A DNA stretch of 64,000 nt. It comes from Pseudomonas borbori. GTDB taxonomy: Bacteria; Pseudomonadota; Gammaproteobacteria; Pseudomonadales; Pseudomonadaceae. Numbering within the stretch: position 1 is the stretch's first letter; the number at the start of each line of letters is the position of its first letter. The notes below the pieces were generated by a model, which worked only from the letters and a program-made list of their open reading frames with translations, did not search any database and had not been told where the DNA came from. Position numbers and translations under genes: made by a program. The stretch spans positions 111,654 to 175,653 of the forward strand of contig NZ_FOWX01000010.1 in the NCBI RefSeq assembly GCF_900115555.1. The letters run 5' to 3'. This document shows, one piece after another, positions 1 to 8,972 of this stretch.

Positions 1-2
1 GC

Positions 3-1166
3 GATGCCGAAGAGGTGCATGAATTCCTCGCCAACCTGGCGCTGTGGCTGATCGGTCTACACGTAGGCTATGTACTGATTTTTCGCAGCAAAGCGGCCTG
101 GCCGATGCTGCGTGGGCTGCCGAAGCCGGCGCCTGGCGCTGCGCCGGACGCCTTATCGGCGCCCGATGAATTTGTCCGGCTGCAAGTCAGTGGTCGAGTG
201 AAGGAGAGCGCCGATGCCTGCTCCTTCGAACTGCGCGTGCCGGCTGAACAGCGTCAACGCTTTGCTGCTCGCCCCGGTCAGTTTCTTACCCTCAAGGTGC
301 CTTGCGGCGAGCCGCCACTGCTGCGCTGTTACTCGCTGTCGCGCGCGCTGTCGACCGACCAACCGCTGCGCATCACCGTCAAGCGGGTTGCCGGCGGCCG
401 CGCCTCGAACTGGCTGCTCGACAATCTGCAGCCGGGCGATAGCCTGGACATACTGCCGCCGCTGGGCAGCTTCACCCCGACCGGTCTGGATACCGATCTG
501 TTGCTGGTCGGTGCCGGCAGTGGCGTCACGCCCCTGATGGCGATCCTGCAGGCGGTGCTGGCCGAGGGGCGCGGGCGAATCTGTCTGTTCTACGCCAACC
601 GAGATGCCGACTCGGTGATCTTTGCCGAGGAACTGGCAGGGTTGCAGCGGCGCTATCCGCAGCGGCTGGAGGTACGCTACTGGTTCGACGCGAGCCATGG
701 TGTAGCGGATGCCGGTGCCATTGCCGACTCGATCGCCGACTGGTGCGCCGGCGAATGTTTCATCTGTGGTCCGCAACCCTTTATGGACGGTGCGCGCGAG
801 GCGCTGACCGGCCTGGGGGTGGCCGCCGCGCGGATTCACCTGGAGCGCTTTGCCACGCCGGTCCCGCGCAACCCTCAACCGGTAACCGCCAAGCCAGTGA
901 GTCGCTTGAACGTGGCGCTTGACGGACGCCGCCATGAACTGGATGTGCACAGCGGCGAGGTCTTGCTGGAGGCAATGGAGCAGGCCGGCCTGCACCCACC
1001 CACGGCCTGCCGCGCGGGCGTCTGTGCCGCCTGCAAATGTCGGGTGGTGTCGGGTAGCGTGGCCATGCGCAACAATCAGGCGCTGAGCAAGCAGCAAGTG
1101 CGTCAGGGCTGGACCCTGGCCTGTCAGGCAGAGCCCACCAGTGCCGAGTTGCAGGTGGAGTATTGA
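3..1166 (+). CDS. Cytochrome b561-type tail fused to FAD/NAD(P)H and 2Fe-2S oxidoreductase (5' end outside window)
   Basis: The frame is open to the left edge. Before an internal GTG at 15 it reads DAEEVHEFLANLALWLIG, which resembles the last helix of a cytochrome b561-type membrane domain, so the true start lies outside the window. Numbering from that GTG, a flavin-binding RCYS motif is at 104-107 and the NAD(P)H-binding GAGSG motif at 166-170. A plant-type ferredoxin 2Fe-2S site is formed by Cys332, Cys337, Cys340 and Cys370 (spacing CX4CX2C plus a distal Cys). The order heme-b domain, ferredoxin reductase, C-terminal ferredoxin suggests a membrane-anchored electron-transfer chain in one polypeptide. 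The physiological partner is unknown. An inverted-repeat element begins at the stop codon. Confidence 0.8.
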   Translation, partial: DAEEVHEFLANLALWLIGLHVGYVLIFRSKAAWPMLRGLPKPAPGAAPDALSAPDEFVRLQVSGRVKESADACSFELRVPAEQRQRFAARPGQFLTLKVPCGEPPLLRCYSLSRALSTDQPLRITVKRVAGGRASNWLLDNLQPGDSLDILPPLGSFTPTGLDTDLLLVGAGSGVTPLMAILQAVLAEGRGRICLFYANRDADSVIFAEELAGLQRRYPQRLEVRYWFDASHGVADAGAIADSIADWCAGECFICGPQPFMDGAREALTGLGVAAARIHLERFATPVPRNPQPVTAKPVSRLNVALDGRRHELDVHSGEVLLEAMEQAGLHPPTACRAGVCAACKCRVVSGSVAMRNNQALSKQQVRQGWTLACQAEPTSAELQVEY

Positions 1167-1282
1167 GAGCTTGTGAAAAAACTCTCGCCTACTGCGCCCG
1201 CCTCCAAACGCCCGCTGCGGTGTTGCGCTACGCGAACGTCTGGAGACGGTCTCGCTACGGCGCTCGATTTTTTCACAACCTC
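1167..1282. repeat. MITE-like element with terminal inverted repeats
   Basis: GAGCTTGTGAAAAAA at 1167-1181 is matched in inverted orientation by TTTTTTCACAACCTC at 1268-1282, with one mismatch. The GC-rich interior has no ORF of its own. The element fills most of the gap between the oxidoreductase stop and the cinA-like gene. Its left arm (about 1165-1202, reverse complemented) resembles 55501-55537, sharing GCAGTAGGCGAG followed by a T-rich tract. A non-autonomous transposable element is an inference; a REP/BIME-type repeat is the alternative. Confidence 0.55.
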
Positions 1283-1406
1283 TGAGCGTCTTCCCTGCGC
1301 CCACGATTGCGCCGGGGCGTCCCTGTCGTGCCCGGATGTCGGCTGGCCGGCTGCTTTGCCATTGGTGTACGGTACCTTCCTGGTTGGCTTTAACCCCGGA
1401 GTGCAG

Positions 1407-1919
1407 ATGGCCGTGAATGATCAACGCCTGACCCGACTGGCCGCCGAACTGGGCCAGCGGTTGCAGGCGCAAGGTGCCCAGGTGACTACCGCGGAGTCCT
1501 GTACCGGCGGTGGTATTGCCGAGGCGATTACCCGCATTCCTGGTAGTTCGGCCTGGTTCGAGGCCGGTTACATCACCTATTCCAACGCGCAGAAGACCAA
1601 GCAGTTGGCGGTGCCCGAGGCGCTGTTCGCCGGGGTGGGCGCGGTCAGTCGCGAGGTGGTCGAGGCCATGGTGCGTGGCGCCCAGGCGCAGAGCGGCGCG
1701 CGTTATGCGGTGGCGGTCAGTGGCGTGGCCGGGCCGGATGGCGGTTCGGCAGAGAAGCCGGTGGGCACCGTATGGCTGGCCTGGGGCGATGGCGAGCGGC
1801 TGTTCAGTGTGCGTCGACAGTTCGCCGGCGACCGCGGCGAAGTTCGCCGACAAACGGTCGAAGCCGCGCTGCAAGGGCTGCTGCGCGTGATTGCGCAAGA
1901 AAATCCAAATGCAGGGTAG
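1407..1919 (+). CDS. CinA C-terminal family amidohydrolase (nicotinamide-nucleotide amidase type)
   Basis: The 170-residue protein consists only of the CinA C-terminal (PncC) domain. It has the typical TTAESCTGGGIAEAI segment near the N terminus and the GPDGG...KPVGTVWLA segment later. Family members deamidate nicotinamide mononucleotide to nicotinic acid mononucleotide in pyridine nucleotide salvage. The ATG at 1407 is chosen because GGAG at 1398-1401 precedes it at good spacing and homology starts there; the open frame extends upstream only through the repeat element. The N-terminal molybdopterin-binding-like half of full CinA is absent, as in E. coli PncC. It lies just upstream of recA, the usual pseudomonad arrangement. 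Confidence 0.85.
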   Translation: MAVNDQRLTRLAAELGQRLQAQGAQVTTAESCTGGGIAEAITRIPGSSAWFEAGYITYSNAQKTKQLAVPEALFAGVGAVSREVVEAMVRGAQAQSGARYAVAVSGVAGPDGGSAEKPVGTVWLAWGDGERLFSVRRQFAGDRGEVRRQTVEAALQGLLRVIAQENPNAG

Positions 1920-1946
1920 GCGAGCGACTTGCCCTGTGGAATAATA

Positions 1947-1962
1947 CTGTCTACTTATACAG
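1947..1962. promoter_or_regulatory. LexA (SOS) box of recA
   Basis: CTGTCTACTTATACAG fits the CTG-N10-CAG LexA operator. It lies about 48 nt upstream of the recA start, within the probable promoter region. This predicts LexA repression and induction by DNA damage of recA, and of recX if cotranscribed. Confidence 0.85.
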
Positions 1963-2009
1963 TTGTTAGTGGCCGCTAGCAGGCCCTTCTTTATTACGTG
2001 AGGACTTCA

Positions 2010-3047
2010 ATGGACGAGAATAAGAAGCGCGCCTTGGCGGCAGCCCTGGGCCAGATCGAGAAGCAGTTCGGCAAGGGCGCGGTAATGCGCATGGGCGACC
2101 ATGAGCGCCAGGCGATTCCGGCCATTTCCACTGGTTCGCTCGGTCTGGACATCGCCCTGGGCATCGGTGGCCTGCCGAAAGGCCGGATCGTCGAGATTTA
2201 CGGCCCCGAGTCCTCCGGCAAGACCACCCTGACCCTGTCGGTGATCGCCGAAGCGCAGAAGCTCGGCGCCACCTGTGCCTTCGTCGATGCCGAGCACGCG
2301 CTGGATCCCGAATACGCCGGCAAGCTCGGCGTGAATGTCGATGATCTGCTGGTGTCGCAGCCGGATACCGGCGAACAGGCCCTGGAAATTACCGACATGC
2401 TGGTGCGCTCCAATGCCATCGACGTGATCGTCATCGACTCGGTGGCGGCTCTGGTGCCGAAGGCGGAAATCGAAGGCGAAATGGGCGACATGCACGTGGG
2501 CCTCCAGGCCCGCCTGATGTCCCAGGCGCTGCGCAAGATCACCGGCAATATCAAGAACGCCAACTGCCTGGTGATCTTCATCAACCAGATCCGCATGAAG
2601 ATCGGCGTGATGTTCGGTAGCCCGGAAACCACCACCGGCGGTAACGCGCTGAAGTTCTACGCCTCGGTGCGCCTGGACATTCGTCGCACCGGTGCGGTGA
2701 AAGAGGGTGACGAAGTGGTCGGCAGCGAAACCCGGGTCAAGGTCGTCAAGAACAAGGTGGCACCGCCGTTCCGTCAGGCCGAATTCCAGATCCTCTACGG
2801 CAAGGGTATCTACCGCAATGGCGAGATCATCGACCTCGGCGTGCAACACGGCCTGCTGGAAAAGTCCGGTGCCTGGTACAGCTATCAGGGCAACAAGATC
2901 GGTCAGGGCAAGGCCAATTCGGCCAAGTACCTGGAAGACAATCCGGAAGTGGCACGCACCATCGAGGGCCTGATCCGCGAGAAACTGCTGGTTGTCAGTA
3001 CACCGGCCAAGGCCAGCGCAGACGATCTGGCCACTGCCGAGGTCTGA
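2010..3047 (+). CDS. recA: Recombinase RecA
   Basis: The 345-residue protein has the RecA core with Walker A GPESSGKT at 65-72. The MAW-type segment, the [23 protein letters not shown] loop 2 region and a C-terminal domain follow. RecA forms ATP-dependent filaments on ssDNA, catalyses strand exchange and triggers LexA self-cleavage. The ATG at 2010 is chosen because AGGA at 2001-2004 precedes it and the product begins [17 protein letters not shown] like other Pseudomonas RecA proteins. An in-frame GTG at 1998 would overlap the ribosome site. A LexA box lies upstream and recX follows after 10 nt. Confidence 0.99.
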   Translation: MDENKKRALAAALGQIEKQFGKGAVMRMGDHERQAIPAISTGSLGLDIALGIGGLPKGRIVEIYGPESSGKTTLTLSVIAEAQKLGATCAFVDAEHALDPEYAGKLGVNVDDLLVSQPDTGEQALEITDMLVRSNAIDVIVIDSVAALVPKAEIEGEMGDMHVGLQARLMSQALRKITGNIKNANCLVIFINQIRMKIGVMFGSPETTTGGNALKFYASVRLDIRRTGAVKEGDEVVGSETRVKVVKNKVAPPFRQAEFQILYGKGIYRNGEIIDLGVQHGLLEKSGAWYSYQGNKIGQGKANSAKYLEDNPEVARTIEGLIREKLLVVSTPAKASADDLATAEV

Positions 3048-3057
3048 TTCGTAGAAC

Positions 3058-3522
3058 ATGCCTGACGTACTGGATAACCTCGTCGCGGTACGCCGAGTGG
3101 CCATGGATCTACTGGCGCGCCGCGAGCATGGGCGCGTCGAGTTGACCCGTAAGCTGGCCAAGCGCGGTGCCCCTATCGAGTTGATCGACACAGCCCTCGA
3201 GCGCCTGGCGCAAGAGGGTTTGTTATCCGAGGCGCGTTATCTGGAAAGCTTTGTCGGTTATCGTGCGCGCGCCGGTTATGGGCCGTTGCGCATTCGTGAA
3301 GAGCTGATCCAGCGCGGCTTGTCGCGAGCCGATGTCGAGCAGGCGTTGCGCGACAGCGGCGTCGACTGGGGCGAGCAACTGGCACAGACCTGGCGCCGCA
3401 AGTTTGCCGGCCAGCTACCGGGTGACGCTCGCGAACGTGCTCAGCAAGGCCGCTTCCTCAGTTATCGCGGTTACCCACTGGATCTGATCGGACGCTTGTT
3501 GCGCGGCATCGATCTGGACTGA
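3058..3522 (+). CDS. recX: RecA regulator RecX
   Basis: The 154-residue protein shows the three-helix-repeat layout of RecX, with the conserved [16 protein letters not shown] core near residues 75-95. RecX caps or destabilises RecA filaments and limits recombinase activity. It starts 10 nt after the recA stop, so cotranscription under the same SOS control is likely. A GC hairpin (3534-3557) follows the gene. Confidence 0.95.
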   Translation: MPDVLDNLVAVRRVAMDLLARREHGRVELTRKLAKRGAPIELIDTALERLAQEGLLSEARYLESFVGYRARAGYGPLRIREELIQRGLSRADVEQALRDSGVDWGEQLAQTWRRKFAGQLPGDARERAQQGRFLSYRGYPLDLIGRLLRGIDLD

Positions 3523-3533
3523 AACGCCCTGTC

Positions 3534-3564
3534 GACCCGGATCCTGTGCTCCGGGTCTTGTGTT
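3534..3564 (+). terminator. Possible terminator after recX
   Basis: GACCCGGA (3534-3541) pairs with TCCGGGTC (3550-3557) around an 8-nt loop and is followed by TTGTGTTT. The U-tract is weak, so termination may be partial. Confidence 0.5.
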
Positions 3565-3633
3565 TCTGGACTGTTGTCGTTTGCACGGCCTCGTTGCTGG
3601 CATGGGTCGCGTAGGCCCGCTTGCCAGCTGTTG

Positions 3634-4713
3634 TCAGCTTGTCTGTTCCCAGTGCTGCGGCTGGTTGATCAGATCCAGCAGTTCGCGCAGGCGACCGTGG
3701 TCGCGGCTATTGAATGCGAATGCCAGGCGAGTCAGGTGGCAGAGTTCCGGCTCGTCTTGTTCGGATTCGCAATAAGCCTGCTGCTGGAAACCACCGCTCT
3801 TGCACAGGTCGATGAACTCGCTGTTCAGTTGCTGCATGGCCGCTTCATTGAGTGGGTGGTTGAGACGGATCACGTAGCGATCCTTGATCCAGCGACTGGA
3901 GTGGTAATTGCGATAGAACTGGGCGATTTCATCGGCGGCGTCTGCGGCGCTGTACACCAGGCGCACCAGGTGCAGGTCGTGGGGCAGGATATAGCGGTTA
4001 CCCACCAGCTGTTTGTCGATAAAGGCCATGGCCTCTTTCCAGAAACTGCCCCCCGGTTGATCGAGCAGGATCACGGGCACCAGTGGACTCTTGCCGGTTT
4101 GAATCAGGGTCAGTACTTCGAGGGCTTCATCCAGAGTGCCGAAGCCGCCAGGGCAAAGCACCAGGCCGTCCGCTTCCTTGACGAAGAACAGCTTGCGCAG
4201 GAAAAAGAAGTGAAATGACAGCAGGTTGCTGGTGCCATGCACAGTGGCATTGGCCCCTTGTTCGAAGGGCAGGGTGATATTGAACCCCAGGCTGTTTTCC
4301 AGTCCGGCGCCTTCATGGGCGGCCGCCATGATGCCGCCGCCGGCACCGGTAACCACCATCAATTCGTGCCGCGCCAGGGTGGCGCCCAGTTCGCGGGCCA
4401 AGGCATACAGCGGGTGATCGGGTGGCGTGCGTGCCGAGCCGAAGACGGTGACCTTGCGCCGCCGTTTGAATTGCTCCAGTGAGCTGAATGCGTGCTCCAT
4501 TTCACGCAGGGTTTGCAGCATGATCTTGGCGTCCCAGCGATTGCGGTCGGCTTGGGCCATGCGGATCACGGTGATCAGCATGTCGCGATACAGGGGCAGG
4601 TTCGGGCTGTCGCCAGGGACGACCAGAGTAACCAGTTCGTCGACTTTGTCGGTAAGGTCGATGCCGCTGGTCTGGAAGTGGCGGGATAAGTAATCGTCCG
4701 ATTCGTAAGGCAT
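3634..4713 (-). CDS. LOG-family protein (nucleotide 5'-monophosphate nucleosidase-like)
   Basis: The 359-residue protein carries the Rossmann-fold LOG signature: GSARTP at 92-97, GAGGGIM at 123-129 and PGGFGTLDE at 188-196. LOG enzymes hydrolyse nucleoside or cytokinin-riboside 5'-monophosphates at the N-glycosidic bond; family members are often misnamed lysine decarboxylases. The protein is longer than a minimal LOG (about 190 aa), with an N-terminal helical extension of about 85 residues and a C-terminal extension of about 120, so its substrate may differ. AGGAGAAG lies just upstream of the ATG. It is transcribed convergently with recA-recX. Confidence 0.85.
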   Translation of the reverse strand: MPYESDDYLSRHFQTSGIDLTDKVDELVTLVVPGDSPNLPLYRDMLITVIRMAQADRNRWDAKIMLQTLREMEHAFSSLEQFKRRRKVTVFGSARTPPDHPLYALARELGATLARHELMVVTGAGGGIMAAAHEGAGLENSLGFNITLPFEQGANATVHGTSNLLSFHFFFLRKLFFVKEADGLVLCPGGFGTLDEALEVLTLIQTGKSPLVPVILLDQPGGSFWKEAMAFIDKQLVGNRYILPHDLHLVRLVYSAADAADEIAQFYRNYHSSRWIKDRYVIRLNHPLNEAAMQQLNSEFIDLCKSGGFQQQAYCESEQDEPELCHLTRLAFAFNSRDHGRLRELLDLINQPQHWEQTS

Positions 4714-4971
4714 TCGACTTCTCCTTTCAGGATGCCGGCCGGATTCTTTCGCCGTTGTGAAAGCCCGGCCATATTCAGAGTATGGCTCGAGCTTGTCCTT
4801 GGGAAGGCTAAATACCTGATCAGGTTGCAGAAAATCTCCGGGCTGGGTTGGCGGTCGGCGACAGATCCGGCTGGGTCGTTGTAGGGGATCTTGGTTCGAC
4901 TCGCCATCGCCCAGCAGGAGGATCTCTGCCGATGGCCCGGCTTCGCTCTGCTGCAGTTGCCCCGCATGGGT

Positions 4972-6375
4972 TCAGATGGCGATCTGCTCGCCGGGTTCGG
5001 GAATGCTGGCAATCCAGTTGAGGCGCTCGCGCAGGGCTTGCTGCAGCGCCTGCATTTTCTCCAGTTCGCCATGCACCAGATACAGCTCGGGGTGATGGTC
5101 GAAATGACTGACCCAGTCGAGCAGCTGCGACTGCCCGGCATGGGCGGAGAAGCCGCCGAGGGTGTGGATCTGCGCTTTGACCGCGATGCGCTGATGGAGC
5201 ATTTTCACCGTGCTGGCGCCATCGACTATGGCGCGTCCCGGGGTGCCTCTGGCCTGGAAGCCGGGGAACACCACATGACAGTCCTCGCGCCAGAGGTTGT
5301 GCTTGAAGTGGTGGGCGATGCGCCCGCCGGTGCACATGCCGCTGCCAGCGATGATGATGGCACCGCTCTTGACCCGGTTGATCGCCATGGATTCGTCCGG
5401 GGTCGGGGTACAGCGCAGGATCGGCAGCCAGTCCTCGATGCGCCTGGCGGGCTTGTCCGCGATGGCCGCGTGATCGTCCGGGTCGAACAGGTGTTGAAAG
5501 CGCGAATAGATGGCGTTGGCGCGTATGGCCATCGGGCTGTCGAGGAATACCGCCTGCTGCGGCAGTCGGCCTTCCTGGTAGAAACGCCCGAGGTAGTAGA
5601 TCAGGTCCTGGGTGCGGCCCACGGCGAAGGCCGGGATCAGTACGTTGCCGCCGTCGCGATGAGCCTGCTGGAGAATTTCGGCCAGTTCATCCAGGGTGTC
5701 GTCGCTGTTGCGGTGATCGCGATCGCCATAGGTGGACTCGAGCAGTACCAGATCGGCGCGGTCGAGCGTGGTCGGGGTGTGCATCAGCGGCGAGCAGGTG
5801 TTGCCCAGGTCGCCGGAAAACACCAGGCGCCGGGTCAGGTGATGATCCTGCACCTGCAGTTCGACGATCGCCGAGCCGAGGATATGTCCGGCATCGTGAA
5901 AGGTGACCTGCACGCCCTTGGCCACTTCGATTGGCTGGGCATAAGCCTGTGGGCGCCGTTGCTTGAGCGCCTGATCGGCATCCTCGGTGGTGTACAGCGG
6001 GCTGAGCGGCGGCTTGCCCAGGCGTGCACGCCACTTGTTCTCCCACTCGGTATCCTTTTCCTGGATCTGCGCCGCATCCAGCAGCATCAGTTCCATCAGT
6101 TCGCAACTGGCGTCGGTGGCGAAGATCGGCCCGCGATACCCGGCGCCAACCAGTTTGGGCAGCAGACCGCTATGGTCGATATGGGCATGGGAAATCACCA
6201 CGGCGTCCAGGCTCAGCGGATCGAAGGGGAAGGGCGCGCGGTTGCCTTCCTCCTCTTCGCGGCGGCCCTGGCGCATGCCGCACTCCAGCAGCACCTTGGC
6301 GCCATCGCGGCTTTCGATCAGGTAGCAGGAACCAGTGACTTGCTGGATGGCGCCAAGGAAGCTGAGCAGAGCCAT
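4972..6375 (-). CDS. MBL-fold beta-CASP RNA-processing exonuclease-like protein
   Basis: The 467-residue metallo-beta-lactamase protein has the metal motif HAHIDH at 63-68. A downstream DAGHILGSA metal-binding segment, a beta-CASP insertion and a C-terminal RMMBL segment with GGFSAHAGQSQL complete the family layout of RNA-metabolising nucleases (Rv2752c/CPSF-like group). Action on cytoplasmic RNA is inferred from the family; no substrate can be read from the sequence. It is transcribed divergently from the phosphoketolase relative at 6504 with a shared 128-nt upstream region. Confidence 0.85.
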   Translation of the reverse strand: MALLSFLGAIQQVTGSCYLIESRDGAKVLLECGMRQGRREEEEGNRAPFPFDPLSLDAVVISHAHIDHSGLLPKLVGAGYRGPIFATDASCELMELMLLDAAQIQEKDTEWENKWRARLGKPPLSPLYTTEDADQALKQRRPQAYAQPIEVAKGVQVTFHDAGHILGSAIVELQVQDHHLTRRLVFSGDLGNTCSPLMHTPTTLDRADLVLLESTYGDRDHRNSDDTLDELAEILQQAHRDGGNVLIPAFAVGRTQDLIYYLGRFYQEGRLPQQAVFLDSPMAIRANAIYSRFQHLFDPDDHAAIADKPARRIEDWLPILRCTPTPDESMAINRVKSGAIIIAGSGMCTGGRIAHHFKHNLWREDCHVVFPGFQARGTPGRAIVDGASTVKMLHQRIAVKAQIHTLGGFSAHAGQSQLLDWVSHFDHHPELYLVHGELEKMQALQQALRERLNWIASIPEPGEQIAI

Positions 6376-6503
6376 GTGGGAAATCCTTGATGAGGGCGAA
6401 TGATCACAGGGTGCCGCGAACGCAGGCCGACGGCCTTGATACAGGTCAGGGTGTCGACTGTTCGGTTTGTCCTAGACTGGCTGAAAAAACCGGGAGAGCG
6501 CTC

Positions 6504-8909
6504 ATGCCGCAACTATTGCCGAGTGCCAGCGAGCTGGCCGCACATGCCCTGGCCGAACCCGGCTTCGCCGCCTGGCAGCAGGGCTACGGCCCTGTACAGC
6601 ATAGTCCGGAAACCCGTGCGGCGGTCTTTCGCATGGCCCATCAACTGGTGCAGGCGGGCCAGCAGCCCGACCTGGCCTGCGTCTATGCCCTGCTGCGCGC
6701 CCTGGACCGGCTGAACGCCGCCGGCTTATGGCTGGTGGTGCACATGACCTACGCCCGGCGCGTGCGCCTGGACGGCGTGGCCCTGGAGCCTGATGACTTC
6801 AAGGTAAAGCCCGAGGGGCATACCGGCGGCGCCTTGAACATGGTGCCCGGCTATGCCGCCTACCTGGCGTTGAACGCCCTGACGGGGGAAACCCGTGGCT
6901 GGCTGATGGGCCAGGGGCACTGTGTGGCGGCGGTCGAGGCGCTGAATCTGCTGACCGCCAACCAGCACCCGGAACAGGTCGCACGTTATGGCTGCGATGA
7001 GGCGGGCATGAGCCGGCTGGTGGCGGACTTCTACAGCTATGCCCAGGCGCCCGACGGCGCTCCGGCTGTGCCCCTGGGCAGTCACGTCAACCCGCACACC
7101 GCTGGCGGTATCGCCGAAGGGGGCTACCTCGGTTTTGCCGAGTTGCAGTACTGCCACTTGCCTTTGCCCGGTGAAAAGCTGGTGGCCTTCCTGTCGGATG
7201 GCGCGGCCGAAGAGCAGCGCGGCAGCGATTGGATGCCGCGCTGGTGGCGGGCGCAAGACTGCGGGGTGGCGCTGCCGGTGATGATCGCCAACGGCCGGCG
7301 TATCGAACAGCGCACCGAGCTGGGTACCCAGACGGGATTGGAGGGTTTCCGCCAGCATCTGCGCCGCTGCGGTTTCGATCCGATCAGCTTCGATGGGCGC
7401 GATCCGGCGGCCTTCGTTTGCGCCCTGTGGCAGATGGAGCAGCGCCTGGGGCATCGGGTTGCCGAGTTGCACAGCGGCATCCTGGATTACCCGTTGCCGA
7501 TGCCCTACGCGATCGCTGAAACCGAGAAAGGCTTCGGCTTCTATGGTGCCGGCAGCAACGCCGCGCACAACCTGCCGCTACCGGCCAACCCGCATCTGGA
7601 TGACACCGCGCGTGCGCTGTTCAATCGGCATGCGGCCGCTCTGTGGGTGGCGCCGGACGAGCTGAGCCAGGTCTGTGCGCAATTTCGTGGTGGCCGCGCC
7701 GAGCGTGCGCTGGAGCGCGATCATCCGTTGGCGCTACGCCAGCCGGCTGCGCCGCAGCTGCCCGAACTGCACTACCACGGGCAGGACTGCTCGCCGATGT
7801 CGGCGCTGGAGCGCTTTTTCGTCGAGTTGGTGCAGGCCAACCCGCAGCTGCGGCCGCGGGTGGGCAACCCGGATGAATTGGCCAGTAATCGCCTGGAAGG
7901 CGTTCTGCGCGCCCTCAAGCACCGGGTCTGTGCACCTGAAAGCGAGTTGGAAGCCGTGGATGGCGCGATCATTACCGCGCTCAACGAGGAAGCGGTGGTG
8001 TCCGCCTGCCTGGCCAATCAAGGCGGCCTGAACCTGGTGGCGAGTTACGAGGCCTTCTGCGTGAAGATGCTCGGGGCGGTGCGCCAGACCCTGATCTTCG
8101 CCCGGCAGCAGAAAGAAGTGGGGCGTCCTGCCGGCTGGCTCGGCTGGCCGCTGGTGGCGACTTCGCATACCTGGGAGAACGGCAAGAACCAGCAATCGCA
8201 CCAGGACACCAGCTTCTGCGAGGCTCTGCTCGGCGAGATGAACGACATGTTGCGGGTGCTGTTTCCGGCCGACCATAACTCACTGCTGGCTCTGCTGCCG
8301 GCGGTCTACCAGGCGCGCGGGCAACTGGCTTGCATCGTCAGTCCCAAGCGCGAGCGCCCGGCCCAGTTCGACCAGCAGCAGGCCGAGCAACTGGCCCGTG
8401 ATGGCGCGCTGCTGCTGGACCAGCAGGAGGGCGCCGACCCGGTGCTGCTGATCGCCAGCGGTTCTTATCAGTTGAGCGAGATGCGCCGGGCGGCCGAGCG
8501 CCTGAGCGCGAAGAAATGCGCCTGGCGTCTGGTTTACCTGCAGGAGCCGGGGCGTTTTCGCGAGCCGCGCGATCGCTGGGAAGCGCAGGCGGTGGCGCCG
8601 GCCGCGCTACGCGACGCCTTGTTCCCGGCGCAGTACCCGCGCCGCGTGCTGCTGACCCATATGCGCCCGGAAGTGGCGCGTGGGCATCTCTGGCCGGTAC
8701 TCGGCGATGCCCGCTGCAACCGGGTGCTGGGTTATCGCAATCGCGGTGGCACCCTGGACGAGGCGGGCATGCTGTTCGCCAACCAGGCGACCTGGGCCCA
8801 TGTGTTGCAAGCGGTCACAGAGGTGCTGGGTATCCCCGCCCGGAAACTGTTGAGCAAGGAGGAACAGGCCGCACTGGCCGGCACGGGCAGGCCCGAATGC
8901 CTGCGCTGA
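6504..8909 (+). CDS. Phosphoketolase-family thiamine-diphosphate enzyme, divergent active site
   Basis: The 801-residue protein aligns along its length with the XFP phosphoketolase family by recognition: EGHTGG at 104-109, the long central pyrimidine-binding domain and a C-terminal segment with FPADHNSLLALLP. Canonical phosphoketolases have GDGEAETGP in the ThDP motif. Here the equivalent stretch is SDGAAEEQR (231-239), with the motif asparagine kept in ANGRRI (262-267). The PGHGGP loop is replaced by MGQGHCVAA. It may therefore not cleave xylulose-5-P or fructose-6-P conventionally; I recall some homologues annotated as xylulose 5-phosphate 3-epimerase. The ATG at 6504 is chosen because GGGAGAG at 6492-6498 precedes it. 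Confidence 0.75.
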   Translation: MPQLLPSASELAAHALAEPGFAAWQQGYGPVQHSPETRAAVFRMAHQLVQAGQQPDLACVYALLRALDRLNAAGLWLVVHMTYARRVRLDGVALEPDDFKVKPEGHTGGALNMVPGYAAYLALNALTGETRGWLMGQGHCVAAVEALNLLTANQHPEQVARYGCDEAGMSRLVADFYSYAQAPDGAPAVPLGSHVNPHTAGGIAEGGYLGFAELQYCHLPLPGEKLVAFLSDGAAEEQRGSDWMPRWWRAQDCGVALPVMIANGRRIEQRTELGTQTGLEGFRQHLRRCGFDPISFDGRDPAAFVCALWQMEQRLGHRVAELHSGILDYPLPMPYAIAETEKGFGFYGAGSNAAHNLPLPANPHLDDTARALFNRHAAALWVAPDELSQVCAQFRGGRAERALERDHPLALRQPAAPQLPELHYHGQDCSPMSALERFFVELVQANPQLRPRVGNPDELASNRLEGVLRALKHRVCAPESELEAVDGAIITALNEEAVVSACLANQGGLNLVASYEAFCVKMLGAVRQTLIFARQQKEVGRPAGWLGWPLVATSHTWENGKNQQSHQDTSFCEALLGEMNDMLRVLFPADHNSLLALLPAVYQARGQLACIVSPKRERPAQFDQQQAEQLARDGALLLDQQEGADPVLLIASGSYQLSEMRRAAERLSAKKCAWRLVYLQEPGRFREPRDRWEAQAVAPAALRDALFPAQYPRRVLLTHMRPEVARGHLWPVLGDARCNRVLGYRNRGGTLDEAGMLFANQATWAHVLQAVTEVLGIPARKLLSKEEQAALAGTGRPECLR

Positions 8910-8972
8910 ACCGCCTGAAAGGGGCCCTGTGGGCGGCTCATCGGCGCGACGCGGAAGCGCCCGCCGAGCGGC

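Noticed and set aside
153..1898. Long minus-strand ORF across the oxidoreductase and cinA
   Set aside because: It is antisense to two recognisable genes and has no domain pattern; long antisense frames are expected in high-GC DNA.
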